Origin: Roseofilum capinflatum BLCC-M114
GTDB taxonomy: Bacteria > Cyanobacteriota > Cyanobacteriia > Cyanobacteriales > Desertifilaceae
DNA: 64,000 nucleotides
Direction: 5' to 3'
Assembly: GCF_030068505.1 (NCBI RefSeq)
Contig: NZ_JAQOSO010000002.1
Span: 26,089-90,088, forward strand
The position numbers were made by a program, and so were the translations under genes. The notes below the pieces were generated by a model. That model was not told where the DNA came from. It saw only the letters and a program-made list of their open reading frames with translations, and searched no databases. This document shows positions 34,558 through 45,500 of the stretch, one piece after another (position 1 is the stretch's first letter; the number at the start of each line of letters is the position of its first letter).

Positions 34558-37152
34558 ATGTCAAGCCTCGTTATTGTTGAATCTCCAACCAAAGCGCGAA
34601 CCATCCGCAACTTTCTACCCACGGGTTACCAAGTAGAAGCCTCCATGGGTCATGTTCGCGACCTTCCCTCTGCTGCTGATGAAATTCCGGCCAGTTTCAA
34701 AAAGGAGAAATGGGCCCAATTGGGAGTCAATGTAGAATCGAACTTTGAACCGCTTTATGTGATTCCCAAAGATAAAAAGAAAATTGTTAAAGAACTCAAG
34801 GATGCTCTGAAAAAAGCCGATGAGTTGATTCTAGCGACAGATGAAGACCGAGAAGGGGAGAGCATTAGCTGGCATTTGAAGGAATTGCTCAAACCCAAGG
34901 TTCCCATTAAACGGATGGTCTTTCATGAGATTACCCAAGAGGCGATTCGGGCTGCCTTGCAAAACTGCCGAGATATCGATTTGCAATTGGTTCATGCTCA
35001 GGAAACTCGGCGGATTTTAGACCGTTTGGTGGGGTATACGATTTCTCCTTTATTGTGGAAAAAAATCGCGCCGAAACTCTCAGCCGGACGGGTGCAGTCG
35101 GTGGCGGTGCGGTTGTTGGTGGCTCGCGAGCGGGAACGGCGAGCGTTTCGTCAAGGGTCTTATTGGGATCTGAAGGCGGAATTGGAACAAACCAAAACGG
35201 CGTTTGAAGCCCGGTTAATCACTCTGGATGGGGTGAAAATTGCCACGGGTAGTGATTTTGATCCGGAAACGGGGAAAATCGTTAAAAACCGTCAGGTTAA
35301 ACTGCTGAATGAGACGGAAGCGAAGGCGCTGCAAAAACAGTTAGAGGGGAAAACTTGGACGGTGACGGAGGTGGATGAAAAGCCGACAACGCGCAAACCT
35401 TCGCCTCCGTTTACGACTTCGACTTTGCAGCAGGAAGCGAACCGCAAATTGGGGTTGTCGGCGAAGGAGACGATGCGGACGGCACAAAATTTGTATGAGC
35501 AGGGCTATATTACTTATATGCGGACGGATTCGGTGCATTTGTCGAAGGAGGCGATCGCCGCCGCTCGTAGTTGTGTAGAACAAAAGTATGGCCCGGAATA
35601 TCTCTCTCCCCAAGCACGCCAATACAGCACCAAAAGCAAGGGAGCGCAGGAAGCTCACGAAGCCATTCGTCCAGCCGGAAAGCAGTTTCGCACCCCCCAA
35701 GAAACCGGTTTAGGAGGTCGGGAAGCGAAAGTTTATGACCTGATTTGGAAGCGTACCGTAGCGTCTCAAATGGCCAACGCCCAGTTAACCCAAATTGCGG
35801 TTAACCTGCAAGTGGAAACGGCTGAGTTTCGCTCTTCTGGTAAACGGATTAATTTTCCTGGCTTTTTCCGCGCTTATGTGGAGGGTTCCGATGATCCCGA
35901 TGCAGCCTTGGAAAATCAGGAGGTGATTCTACCGGAACTGAAGGCAGGGGATCATCCTGATTGTAAACAATTAGAGGCGATCGGTCACCAAACCCAACCC
36001 CCCGCTCGCTATACGGAAGCCTCCTTAGTCAAAACCCTGGAAAAGGAAGGGGTGGGCCGTCCGAGTACCTACGCCAGCATCATTGATACGATTATCGGCA
36101 AAGGCTATGCCCAAATGGTCAACAAGGCCCTGATCCCTTCCTTTACGGCCTTTGCAGTAACCAATTTGCTAGAGCAACATTTTCCCGACCTGGTGGATAC
36201 TCAATTCACCTCGCGCATGGAACAAACCCTAGATGATATTTCTACGGGGGAAGTGGACTGGTTACCCTATCTGAAAACCTTTTATCAGGGAGAAACGGGT
36301 CTGGAAACTCAAGTGAAGGAACGGGAGAGTCAAATCGATCCGAATACGGCGAAAACTCTGGAATTGGAAGGCTTAGAGGCTAAAGTCCGTTTAGGGAAAT
36401 ACGGCCCCTATGTGGTAGTGGAAAATGGAGAGGATGAACCGCTTACGGCCTCTATTCCCCCTCACCTCACCCCCGATACCCTGGATCAAGATCAGGTGCA
36501 AACCCTGATCAAGCAGAAAACTGAGGGGCCTGACTGCCTCGGTGTTCATCCGGAGATGGGAGAGGAGATTTTTATGCTCAATGGAACCTATGGCCCCTAT
36601 GTGCAACTTGGGGAAGTTTCCGAAGAAAATAAAAAACCCAAACGCGCATCCCTCCCCAAAGGCATGAAACCGGAAGATGTCACCTTGGATATGGCTGTGG
36701 GTTTGTTATCCTTACCGCGACTGTTGGGCCAACACCCCGAAACCGGAGCGAAAATTAAAGCGGGTTTAGGTCGCTTTGGCCCCTATGTTGTCCACGATCA
36801 AGGTAAGGAAGGTAAGGATTATCGCTCTTTGAAGAAAGAAGATGATATCTTAACTATTGGCCTCGATCGCGCTCTGGAATTACTGGCCCAACCGAAGCGA
36901 AGTCGGGGAGGGGGTCGTGGAAAGACCAAGGAACCCCTGCGAGCGTTAGGGGCACACCCAGAGGATGGGGAGGCAGTTAATCTTTATGATGGCCCCTATG
37001 GCCCCTATGTGAAGCATGGTAAGGTCAATGCTAGTGTACCCAAGGAGCGGCCGGTTGAAGAGGTGACCTTAGACGAAGCCCTAGAGTTACTCAAGGCTAA
37101 GAAAAGCACTAAAACGACCAGTACCCGCTCCCGCAGTCGTAAAAAGGCTTAG
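34558..37152 (+). CDS. topA: DNA topoisomerase I
   Basis: Type IA topoisomerase of 864 residues that relaxes negative supercoils. The TOPRIM domain is [18 protein letters not shown] with the later [13 protein letters not shown], and the catalytic tyrosine is in [28 protein letters not shown] and [14 protein letters not shown] are further family blocks. The C-terminus has no Cys4 zinc fingers. Instead it has repeated GKYGPYVVV-, GTYGPYVQL-, GRFGPYVVH- and [15 protein letters not shown] modules and a basic Lys/Arg tail, which is the cyanobacterial arrangement. Start ATG at 34558. Confidence 0.97.
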   Translation: MSSLVIVESPTKARTIRNFLPTGYQVEASMGHVRDLPSAADEIPASFKKEKWAQLGVNVESNFEPLYVIPKDKKKIVKELKDALKKADELILATDEDREGESISWHLKELLKPKVPIKRMVFHEITQEAIRAALQNCRDIDLQLVHAQETRRILDRLVGYTISPLLWKKIAPKLSAGRVQSVAVRLLVARERERRAFRQGSYWDLKAELEQTKTAFEARLITLDGVKIATGSDFDPETGKIVKNRQVKLLNETEAKALQKQLEGKTWTVTEVDEKPTTRKPSPPFTTSTLQQEANRKLGLSAKETMRTAQNLYEQGYITYMRTDSVHLSKEAIAAARSCVEQKYGPEYLSPQARQYSTKSKGAQEAHEAIRPAGKQFRTPQETGLGGREAKVYDLIWKRTVASQMANAQLTQIAVNLQVETAEFRSSGKRINFPGFFRAYVEGSDDPDAALENQEVILPELKAGDHPDCKQLEAIGHQTQPPARYTEASLVKTLEKEGVGRPSTYASIIDTIIGKGYAQMVNKALIPSFTAFAVTNLLEQHFPDLVDTQFTSRMEQTLDDISTGEVDWLPYLKTFYQGETGLETQVKERESQIDPNTAKTLELEGLEAKVRLGKYGPYVVVENGEDEPLTASIPPHLTPDTLDQDQVQTLIKQKTEGPDCLGVHPEMGEEIFMLNGTYGPYVQLGEVSEENKKPKRASLPKGMKPEDVTLDMAVGLLSLPRLLGQHPETGAKIKAGLGRFGPYVVHDQGKEGKDYRSLKKEDDILTIGLDRALELLAQPKRSRGGGRGKTKEPLRALGAHPEDGEAVNLYDGPYGPYVKHGKVNASVPKERPVEEVTLDEALELLKAKKSTKTTSTRSRSRKKA

Positions 37153-37190
37153 TGACAACAGGGCCAGTTCTCCCCTTTTTCCTCAAACTC

Positions 37191-37230
37191 TTGTGGAAAA
37201 CTTCCAAAGCTTGTGGAAAAAATGTGGAAA
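37191..37230. promoter_or_regulatory. Cluster of DnaA-box-like sequences
   Basis: TTGTGGAAAA occurs at 37191-37200 and 37211-37220, and TGTGGAAA at 37223-37230; a degenerate inverted TCCACA lies at 37252-37257. TTTTCCACA (the complement) is the DnaA box reported for cyanobacteria. The two perfect copies have identical orientation and 20-bp spacing. It may be a DnaA-binding regulatory site or an origin element; no dnaA or dnaN gene is visible. Confidence 0.5.
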
Positions 37231-37366
37231 TTCTCCCAAAAAGAGACCCGATCCACAGAACGGAGGACAGGTCTTTGTTGGATGGAAATGATACGGCGAT
37301 CGGACTATCACCCAATTCTTTGTTAAACTAGGGAGTGACCCCCTTGAGTAGGATAGAGCCGATTCT

Positions 37367-37549
37367 ATGGGACGTAAAGCTAAACTGAAACATCAACGCC
37401 ATCAAGTCCAGTCTCCAGATGCTAAACCGGAGACTGTGCCTTTAGAGACAACTGATTTTGTCCAGGAGATTCAGCAACAAGGCTATCAGTTCAAAGAGAC
37501 TAAAACGGCTCCAGAGATTCCCCAGAATCAGATTAAACCCCAGTTGTAA
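37367..37549 (+). CDS. Small hypothetical basic protein
   Basis: 60 residues beginning MGRKAKLKHQRHQVQ and ending EIPQNQIKPQL. The basic N-terminus and polar, Gln-rich remainder with no hydrophobic core suggest a largely disordered protein, perhaps nucleic-acid binding. It lies 215 bases past topA, after the DnaA-box-like cluster. Reading-frame quality and the ATG (TCT-ATG-GGA) support a gene, but I recognise no family. Confidence 0.55.
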   Translation: MGRKAKLKHQRHQVQSPDAKPETVPLETTDFVQEIQQQGYQFKETKTAPEIPQNQIKPQL

Positions 37550-37661
37550 CAGAGAAAGCAGTGGCAGCATGGCCGGGTTATATCCAGTCCGTTTAGCTGT
37601 AGTTTAATGGATGACCCAGAGTTGATATTGAAAACTTAATCACTAAAAAGATATATTGCGC

Positions 37662-37710
37662 TATAATTATACTTGAACTCTTCAATCATCCTGATTCAGA
37701 TTCCTAGGAG
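37662..37710 (+). promoter_or_regulatory. TATAAT box and ribosome-binding site of the AhpD-like gene
   Basis: TATAAT at 37662-37667 (GCGCTATAATTATAC) with no strong -35, and AGGAG at 37706-37710, 8 bases before the ATG at 37719. The ribosome-binding site is convincing, the promoter moderate. Confidence 0.5.
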
Positions 37711-37718
37711 ATCGCCTG

Positions 37719-38069
37719 ATGAAAAACTATCCCGAAATCGGCAAACACTTTATGGCCGGGAGTAAAGAACTGGGGAAAGCAGAGCCAGACACCATGAAAG
37801 CGTTTAAGACCTTAATTATGGCCACAACGGCCAAAGAGGGAGCGCTCTCGCCCAAAGTTAAAGAATTGATTGCTCTGGCTCTGGGGATTGCGGCCCGATG
37901 TGATGGTTGTATCGCCCATCATACAGAAGCTTGCATCAAAGCCGGAGTAACCCGTGAAGAACTGGTAGAAATGATCGGGGTTTGTCAACTGATGGGGGGC
38001 GGGCCCTCAACGGTTTATGGTGCAGAGGCTTTGATGGCTTATGACCAGTTTATGGCAGAAAAATCTTAA
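37719..38069 (+). CDS. Carboxymuconolactone decarboxylase / AhpD-like protein
   Basis: 116-residue all-helical protein of the CMD/AhpD family. The conserved CDGCIAHH motif supplies a redox-active CxxC and the proton-relay His, so a peroxidase-linked or thiol-reductase role is more likely than decarboxylation. LIALALGIAARCDGCIAHH and MGGGPSTVYGAEALMAYDQF are typical. It has its own ribosome-binding site and a strong terminator downstream, so it is probably monocistronic. Confidence 0.9.
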   Translation: MKNYPEIGKHFMAGSKELGKAEPDTMKAFKTLIMATTAKEGALSPKVKELIALALGIAARCDGCIAHHTEACIKAGVTREELVEMIGVCQLMGGGPSTVYGAEALMAYDQFMAEKS

Positions 38070-38088
38070 AGATTAACTCAATGACAAG

Positions 38089-38123
38089 TCCCTCGCCTCC
38101 AATTGGCAGAGGGATTTTTTTTT
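38089..38123 (+). terminator. Rho-independent terminator
   Basis: Arms TCCCTCGCC and GGCAGAGGGA (one bulged A) followed by nine T residues, 20 bases past the AhpD-like stop codon. Confidence 0.88.
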
Positions 38124-38147
38124 GTAAGCCCGAAGCGCTCTCATATT

Positions 38148-39839
38148 TTAATGAGGAATGAGAGGAGTCCCAGGAACGTTAGAGCTGGGTAAAATAGGAG
38201 TTGTAGGCGTTCCGTTATAGAGTTGAGTTTCTCGATCTAAAATCGAACTTACTTTTTGATAACAGAGTTCACATTGGGGTAAGGAATCACCGATGTTGGT
38301 TAATCCGAGTTTCCCAAATTCTGATAAGGTTCCCATTAAGTGAAATACGGTTCCGGTTTCAGTTCCGGTATCAAAATGTAGATTATGATGGGCGATAATA
38401 TCGATTAAATCGTGGGGCAAGAGTCCTTGATAGCGTTTTTTCTGTAAATTATCGCTTGCTAAATAATATTTGGGTCGTCCTTTTTGGCTATAAAATAAGC
38501 CATCTTCAGAATTATAAAATCCTCCGGTCAAATATTTTAAGGTCATAAATGGATGGGTTGTGCCACCGCAGCGCAAATTAATTTCAATGGCAAATACATC
38601 CCAATCTGAGGAAGGGCTGTTAGTAGAAGGGAGGGCAATAAAGTCAACAGAAAAGCGCTCTAAGGCTCCTTTTTGGGCTAAATTTTCGCCAATTAAGCGG
38701 CCATATTCTTGGATTTTAAGGCGATAGGGTTCGTCGGCAGGAAATTGACAGCCGAGGTAAATTTGGCCATCGGGGCCGCCTAAAATTTGGTCATGGGTGG
38801 AGAGAATTTCGACGGTTCCTAAAGGGTTGATTTGGGCTTGGACACTCGGCGATCGCTTGTTGTCTCCTTCAATAAAGGCTTCCACAATAGCCCCTAATTC
38901 GGGAATACGGGAGCCAAAGGTGGGCCAGGTTTCTCCGGGGCCTTGAAAGGCGAGGTGCTGGAACTGGTTTTTGATGGCGCGGACGCGATCGCCATGACTA
39001 GCCCTTCCGGGTTGATAATCAGCAATGGGGCTTAAATTGAGTAAGGCATTGCCTTCACCGGAAAATCCTTCATTGAGTTTAATCACCATCCGCTTCAGGT
39101 GGGGTTGTCGCTCCCATAAATTAGCCGATGCTTCCGCTAAGTCTTGGGAATTCCAAACCGAATGGCAGCCATCGGGATGGGGAATGTTGCATTGGGCAAA
39201 AATTTCCCGACTGCCCGATTTCGTACCCCAGTAGAGTAGTTCCGGATCGCAAGCAAACAGGGGAAGCTGTAATCTGACTGATAATTCCCGCTCCCAGGAG
39301 GTAGAATTGAAGCAGACCATATAAGATTTTGGGGAACGGAGCGATCGCCGAATTCGTTCGATTAAGCGAGGACGGTCTAAAATTTTTTCCGTTAGAGATT
39401 TACAGGAGCGATCGTAGGCAGAAAAGAGTAACAGGCGATCGCGAGCATGGGAAAAGGGAATACCGGGTAAAAGGTGGAGATAATAATCAACAATGATCTC
39501 TGGTAGGGGTTCGGAGGTCACATAAACTAAGCGAGTGCGAGGATTTTTTAATCGAATCAGGGAAAACAGCATCCGCTCTTCGTAATGCATCACCCCTTCA
39601 ACTTTCTGAAGTTCTTGTTGATCCAAGGTCAGGGAGGGAATAACCAAGATATCATAATCATCAGGTTCGGTTATGGGGGAAGTCTGCCAATTCGGGGCAA
39701 TCTCACTTTGATCCAGGAGTTGGGGTAACTCACAACTTTGATGAAAGAGTGAATTTCGCCACTGAGTTTGAAGATATCGAAATTGGTCAATGACATCCGG
39801 TCGATCTTTACATTCGATTCCGTGGTTGGAGTGGTGCAT
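38148..39839 (-). CDS. ATP-grasp peptide ligase, PGM1-related
   Basis: 563 residues resembling PGM1-type ATP-grasp ligases (pheganomycin peptide ligase relatives). The N-terminal half (DDYDILVIPSLTLDQQELQKV, HYEERMLFSLIRLKNPRTRLVYVTS) is the family's pre-grasp region; the ATP-grasp portion has MVIKLNEGFSGEGNALL (phosphate-binding glycine loop) and VFAIEINLRCGGTTHPFMTLKYL, with the metal-binding Glu and Asn. It should form amide bonds between an amino-acid-like and a peptide or carboxylate substrate using ATP. No precursor peptide or transport gene is adjacent. It is divergent from the CheA-like gene. Confidence 0.8.
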   Translation of the reverse strand: MHHSNHGIECKDRPDVIDQFRYLQTQWRNSLFHQSCELPQLLDQSEIAPNWQTSPITEPDDYDILVIPSLTLDQQELQKVEGVMHYEERMLFSLIRLKNPRTRLVYVTSEPLPEIIVDYYLHLLPGIPFSHARDRLLLFSAYDRSCKSLTEKILDRPRLIERIRRSLRSPKSYMVCFNSTSWERELSVRLQLPLFACDPELLYWGTKSGSREIFAQCNIPHPDGCHSVWNSQDLAEASANLWERQPHLKRMVIKLNEGFSGEGNALLNLSPIADYQPGRASHGDRVRAIKNQFQHLAFQGPGETWPTFGSRIPELGAIVEAFIEGDNKRSPSVQAQINPLGTVEILSTHDQILGGPDGQIYLGCQFPADEPYRLKIQEYGRLIGENLAQKGALERFSVDFIALPSTNSPSSDWDVFAIEINLRCGGTTHPFMTLKYLTGGFYNSEDGLFYSQKGRPKYYLASDNLQKKRYQGLLPHDLIDIIAHHNLHFDTGTETGTVFHLMGTLSEFGKLGLTNIGDSLPQCELCYQKVSSILDRETQLYNGTPTTPILPSSNVPGTPLIPH

Positions 39840-39968
39840 TCGGTCAACCCACTATAACGTCTATATAATAAAACCCTATCAGATTGGATGTCTGCTATTT
39901 GATGAATAATCTTTGAGCAACTACCGGCCTTTTACAGTTAAGTCCTTTGAGTCAATCCCAGGTGAATC

Positions 39969-42476
39969 ATGATCATCGAAGATGAAGAACTGCGACAACT
40001 TTATAAAGTCTCTAGCGAGGAACACCTGCAAAATCTAGAGGCAGGTATTTTGCACCTAGAGCAACATCCAGACGATGGAGACAAACTCCAAGAAGTTCTC
40101 CGAGAAGCTCATACCCTCAAAGGAGACTCTCGGATGTTGGGAGTCAAGGATGTGGAATCCCTGGCCCATCAAATCGAGCAAGTGGTCGGTAAACTCAAAG
40201 AGGATACTAAGGCCCTTGAGGGGGGAATGGACGATCGCCTCTATTATGGCTTAGATGCCATTCGCCAAGTTGTCCATGAAGCCGTCACTGGCGAACCTTC
40301 AGGTATTGAAGCCTATAAAGTCTTAGCCGTCCTCATGGGGGCAAATCTCCCTGGCCATTCCACTGCACAAGCTGAACCGGTGGAGGAGGAACCCCCAGAG
40401 GTCGATCGAGCCGCACCGGAACCCCAGCCAGAGGAGTCAGAAGAGCCGGCAGAGACCCTATCGGCAGCAGAGGAGTCTCTTCCCGAACCGGAGCCAGTAC
40501 CCCAACCAGAGGAGCCAGAAGAGCCAGCAGAGACCCCATCGGTAGCAGAGGAGTCCCTTCCCGAACCGGAGCCAGCACCCCAGCCAGAGGAGCCACCAGC
40601 CCCAGCAAAACCGGTTTCTGAAACGCCCTCTCCTGCCCCTGTACCAGAAAAGCCTCCTTCTCCCCCCCCTGTACCAGAAAAGACTAACTCGAAGACCGCA
40701 GCACCGGTCATGGGATCGAATTATCGGATTGAGAGTGTGCGGGTTGCCACTCAAAATCTAGATGATTTGATGACGCAAACCGGAGAGTTAACCGTCAGTA
40801 AAATCCGCATGGCTCACCATATTAGTACGATGAACGATATGGTCTCGTTGTGGGAAGAGTGGAACCGGCAAACCTATGGCAATCTTAGTTTTGAGCAGAG
40901 TGTTGATAAGTTGCAAGCGCTCAAACAACGCCATGAAGAGTATTTACAAGAGATGGGGAAACTGTTAAATCAGTTGCGATCGCGAGCTTCCGAAGATGTC
41001 GCTCGTTTAGAGGCGATCGCCAATCAACTCGATTCTGGCATTCGCACCCTACGCCTATTACCCTTATCCACCATTTTTAACCTCTTTGGGCGCTTAGTGC
41101 GAGATTTAGCGAAACAACAAGGAAAACAAGTCAACTTAATCCTAGAAGGAGCAGAAACCAAAGCCGATAAACGCATCTTAGAAGAAATGAAAGACCCCTT
41201 AATGCACATGATCCGCAATAGCATCGATCATGGCATTGAAACCCCAGCCGAACGCATCGCCCAAGGCAAACCCCCTCAAGCAACCATTCATCTGAAAGGG
41301 TCTCAAATTGGCAATAGTATCATTATTGAACTTGAGGATAACGGTCAAGGCTTAAACATAGACAACATTAAACGTACAGCCAAAAACAAGGGGCTGCGAC
41401 GACCCGAAGAACTCGAAGCCATGACCGAATCACAAATTCAATCCCTCATTTTTGCCCCTGGATTTTCCACTCGTAAGTTAGTTACTGAAGTTTCTGGGCG
41501 CGGTGTTGGGTTAGATGTGGTACGCACCAATGTAGAGCATTTGAAGGGAAGTATCCATGTTGAATCCACTCCCGGTAAAGGCTGTAAATTTACCATTCAA
41601 CTGAGTACCAGTTTAGCCACCGCTTCCGTCTTGTTGGTGTCCGTCCAGGGTGCGACCTATGCCATTCCAGTAGAATTTGTGAAGACCACTTTACTCATTC
41701 CAGAACATCAAATTTTTGCGATCGAGGGTCGAGATACTTATGCCATGGATCAGGAACCCATTTCCATTGCCCGGCTGGAAGACATTTTAGAATTATCCTC
41801 TCCTTTTCAATCTGAAGATGAATCTGCAAAAACTAAAACCCTAGAACTTTTGCCCTGTATTATCCTGCAAGTAGGGCCAGAATTGTTAGGGGTAATTGTA
41901 GATGAATTGCTCGATCAACAGGATATTATCCTTAAACCCCAAAGTCGCCTGTTGCAACGGGTGCGAAATGTATCCGGGGCAACCATTTTAGGAACAGGCG
42001 AAGTCTGTATGGTCTTAAATCCTCAAGATTTAGTCAAGTCAGTCCAAAAGAAAAATATCCAACGAAAAATCGAGTCATCTGAGACGATCAAAACGCCAGA
42101 GGAAAATGTAAAACAAGCCGTTTTGTTATTAGCAGAAGATTCGATCGCCACCCGGACTCAAGAAAAACGAATTTTGGAAAGTGCAGGTTATGAGGTGGTG
42201 ACGGCTGTAGATGGCTTGGATGCCTATAATAAGTTGAAAACTCGTCATTTTGATGGTGTGATTTCTGATGTGCAAATGCCCAACTTAGATGGGTTATCCT
42301 TAACCGCAAAAATTCGGGAGCATAAGGAATATGAAGATCTGCCAATTATTTTAGTCACCTCTTTGGCTTCTGATGAAGATAAACATCGAGGTGCAGAAGC
42401 CGGAGCAAGTGCCTATTTAACGAAGGGAGGATTTAGTCAAGAGTTATTATTAGAAACAGTACGGCGTTTAGTGTAG
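39969..42476 (+). CDS. CheA-type chemotaxis histidine kinase fused to a receiver
   Basis: 835 residues. Hpt domain at the N-terminus with REAHTLKGDSRMLG (phospho-His48), then a Pro/Glu-rich linker of about 100 residues (about 135-240) built on imperfect repeats (EPAETxSxAEESLPEPEP, PQPEEP). A dimerisation/HATPase unit follows (MIRNSIDHGIE, LEDNGQGL, GRGVGLDVVRTNVE), then a CheW-like domain (about 555-690) and a C-terminal receiver (about 715-835; phospho-Asp in GVISDVQMPNLDG, Lys in AYLTKGG). This is the PixL/HmpE-like layout of cyanobacterial pilus-motility kinases, here without linked CheW, MCP or PatA-type regulators. Confidence 0.92.
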   Translation: MIIEDEELRQLYKVSSEEHLQNLEAGILHLEQHPDDGDKLQEVLREAHTLKGDSRMLGVKDVESLAHQIEQVVGKLKEDTKALEGGMDDRLYYGLDAIRQVVHEAVTGEPSGIEAYKVLAVLMGANLPGHSTAQAEPVEEEPPEVDRAAPEPQPEESEEPAETLSAAEESLPEPEPVPQPEEPEEPAETPSVAEESLPEPEPAPQPEEPPAPAKPVSETPSPAPVPEKPPSPPPVPEKTNSKTAAPVMGSNYRIESVRVATQNLDDLMTQTGELTVSKIRMAHHISTMNDMVSLWEEWNRQTYGNLSFEQSVDKLQALKQRHEEYLQEMGKLLNQLRSRASEDVARLEAIANQLDSGIRTLRLLPLSTIFNLFGRLVRDLAKQQGKQVNLILEGAETKADKRILEEMKDPLMHMIRNSIDHGIETPAERIAQGKPPQATIHLKGSQIGNSIIIELEDNGQGLNIDNIKRTAKNKGLRRPEELEAMTESQIQSLIFAPGFSTRKLVTEVSGRGVGLDVVRTNVEHLKGSIHVESTPGKGCKFTIQLSTSLATASVLLVSVQGATYAIPVEFVKTTLLIPEHQIFAIEGRDTYAMDQEPISIARLEDILELSSPFQSEDESAKTKTLELLPCIILQVGPELLGVIVDELLDQQDIILKPQSRLLQRVRNVSGATILGTGEVCMVLNPQDLVKSVQKKNIQRKIESSETIKTPEENVKQAVLLLAEDSIATRTQEKRILESAGYEVVTAVDGLDAYNKLKTRHFDGVISDVQMPNLDGLSLTAKIREHKEYEDLPIILVTSLASDEDKHRGAEAGASAYLTKGGFSQELLLETVRRLV

Positions 42477-42561
42477 CTACTTTTAGCCTACAGCGCTTTA
42501 CCCTCTTTTAAGCAGGACATAAAATGTTAAGATTGGTGCTATCCTAACTGCACATAACACC

Positions 42562-45500
42562 ATGGCTCCTATTTCTGAGTCGATCGCTGAAATTGAGCTA
42601 GATCCAGCCTTACCGATTACTTCTGTACTGGAAGGGTTGAAGGTTTGGCAAGATTTGGGAATTTTAACCGAGGATTCGGTCTATCTTTGCTTGAAAGTTG
42701 ATACCCGTCATGCCAATTTCTTAGAAGGGTTAGAAATTGGCTTACGTTTAGGCTTAATTGATGAGTTACAGGTAAAACAAATTGCTCGAACTCATCTCTG
42801 TTGTGCCATTCCAGAACCCCAGGTGATTGCGCCACCCGTTGCAGAGCAACCCCCGATGCCATCAGCGCCGGTTTTAACACCTGAACCGAGTGTTCCTGAG
42901 CCTAAACTTACAACTAAACCCAGTTGGATCGGACAACGCTTAGAGTCTTTGAAAGCCGAATTAAGCGTGCGCTGGTTATTATTCTTAGGTTTGTTTCTTG
43001 TCGTTCTCTCGTCTGGCGTATTTGCCGCGAGTCAATGGGAAAATTTTCCTGCTATTGTCCAATATGGGGTGCTGTTAGGATATACCTCTTTATTTTGGCT
43101 GATGAGTCGTTTAGCCAGCCAGAAAGAGAATTTAAGGTTAACGTCACAAGCCCTAAAATTGGTGACGTTGCTCTTAATTCCGGTCAATTTTTGGGCGATG
43201 GATGACTTTGGCTTATGGAGTAATCCTGTTAATGGGTTGGCAAGTCTCGGATCGGCGGTGTATTTAACTGTTATTGCTGGCTCCCTATGGCAGAGTGAAA
43301 GCCGGGTTTCTTTCCCCTTTCTGATTTACTGCTTTTCCAGCTTTCTCCATTGGGGTTGGGGTATCCCAAATTTCCCAATTTTTTCGGTTTATTTGGCAAT
43401 AGTTGGCAGCTTAGGATTCTATGTCAATCAATTTCAATATCCGGAACATTCGTTAAAACAAACGCTGCAACTGAGCCGCTTAAGCCTTTATGCGATAAGT
43501 ATTCTCATCTTTCGGGCGATCTTTGTGCAAGGGGTTATTTTACCCCATTTAGGATTAGCGATCGCTCTCTGCGGAACTTTTACGATTTGGCTCTCTTTTA
43601 CCCGTCGTTCTCACTACCATCAATCGATTAATAGACTGGGCTTAAGTCTCCTGTTTTTTGCTTGGTTAGTTTCTATCTGGGTGAGCTTTCCTTGGCAAGG
43701 CGTAATCATTAGTTTTATTGCTATAAAAATATACCAAAAATTTATTTCTCGCTGGCAACATCGGCGGGATCTGGCGATCTTTTGGTTGATTGGGATTGAG
43801 ATGTCTCTGCTGGTGTGGAGCTTTATTCCCCAGATATTACAATTACGGATTCTTGCCACAGCAATAGAAATTACCCAAGCGCAAGATTTTCCGATCGCTC
43901 TGATTAGTGCGATCGGACTGCCTTACCTCATCTGGATCGTTAACACGGGCGATCGCTGCTATCGACGGGAACAAGCTAAACTCGCCCATTTTTCCGAGTT
44001 TGTCGCTCTGGGGTTAGGCATTAGCTTGCTGATCTTCAGTTTTCCTAATGTGATTTTACGGATTTTCTGTTTAACTAATGTGGTGTTTCTGCTGATTTGG
44101 GTAACTAAGCGGCGATACGATCTGCAAATTTTGCATTCGTTTCACTTGCTTGTTTATCTCAATCATTGCACTGGATTGGGGCTACTTTTAAGCCTGATTT
44201 ATTATGTGAATTCTGACTTAAGCTTAAATACTTGGGCGCTGATTTTGCTGGCAATTACGGTTATAGAATGGTGGTTTTCGGATCTGCGTCGTTCTCCAGA
44301 AGCGAATAACTATGAAAAGATTTGGCAACAAAGCGCTTGGTTGATGGGATTCGGATTAGGGGCGATCGCCTATTTGCTGCTGTTCTCTACTCTCAAAGAG
44401 TATTACTTTACTCTTGCTCATCTCACTGGGTTCGCCCTGCCTGCAACCCTTACCCTGATTAGCTATTCGCCCCATTCCCACAGACTCGATCTCACGCCTA
44501 AATCAAGTCTAGTGATGCTCTGTTTAGCTCAAACCTTGGTGTTTGAAACTCCAGGATGGCGCGTTTTGGGGCTGGCTGTTGCGACTCTCATTATGGTATT
44601 CAATACCCGTAAACTGGCTAATGTTGCCACTGCTGGAATTACCATCGGTTGCGCCTTAAGTACCCTAGGGTTAGCTTTGTGGGATTGGGTTCCCGGAATG
44701 CCTCCCCTCGTCAGTACCCTGTGGTTGATGCTGGGGGCGATCGCCGTTTCTGGATTATGGGGAGTCCGTCATTATACTTTATCCAAAAGTATTCCCCATT
44801 ACACTCAAGCACTCGATATTTGGGCGATCGCCCTCTGCGGAACAGTTCTCACCCTTCAAGGAACTTGGGTAAGTCAAGATTTACTCAGTCCCAACACGCT
44901 CTCCATCAGTACCAGTATGCTCCTCAGTGGGGCAACCGCCTATCGCAGTTGGTATCCCACCCCTCAACCCGCCGCCATCGGATGGAGTAGCGCGGCTGTG
45001 ATGGTGGCAGTCTTACCGACGATGCAAGTATTCGATTTCAGGGGTTTAAGTTTACTGGTTGCCACCCTGATTTTCATCGCTCATAGTCGCTATTCTCCTA
45101 AAATTTACCTGACTGCCATGACTGTTGGCTTAGGCTTAGTCACCGAGCGCGTCATCCTCTCTGACTGGGTTGATATTCCCTCAACTGCTTGGTGGATTGT
45201 CGGTGCAGTCAATGTTCTAGGATTATGGATAGGAGCCAAAAATCTGCGCTTGGGTAAACAGGCATGGCAACGGCAGTTAACTCGACTCTATCGTAAAAGT
45301 TTCCATGGATGGGCGATCGCCCTCTGTCTCTTTTGCTTAACCCTCCTCACCCTCCATTCCGTTCTCGTTTACACCAACGATCTCCTCCCCCAAACCAGTG
45401 TTTTTATTAGCTTAATTCTGCTCTTTATCGCCCTTCTCTACAGCCAAACCAAACGCCCCCGTTATTCTGTAGGGGTGGGTTTATCCAGATTTTGGCAACA

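Noticed and set aside
35375..35578. Arg-rich plus-strand open frame inside topA
   Set aside because: Frame-shifted shadow of topA; Arg/Cys-rich composition is a codon-phase artefact.
40313..40711. Long minus-strand Gly/Ser-rich open frame opposite the CheA linker
   Set aside because: It is the antisense shadow of the repetitive Pro/Glu codons; no family, no start signal.
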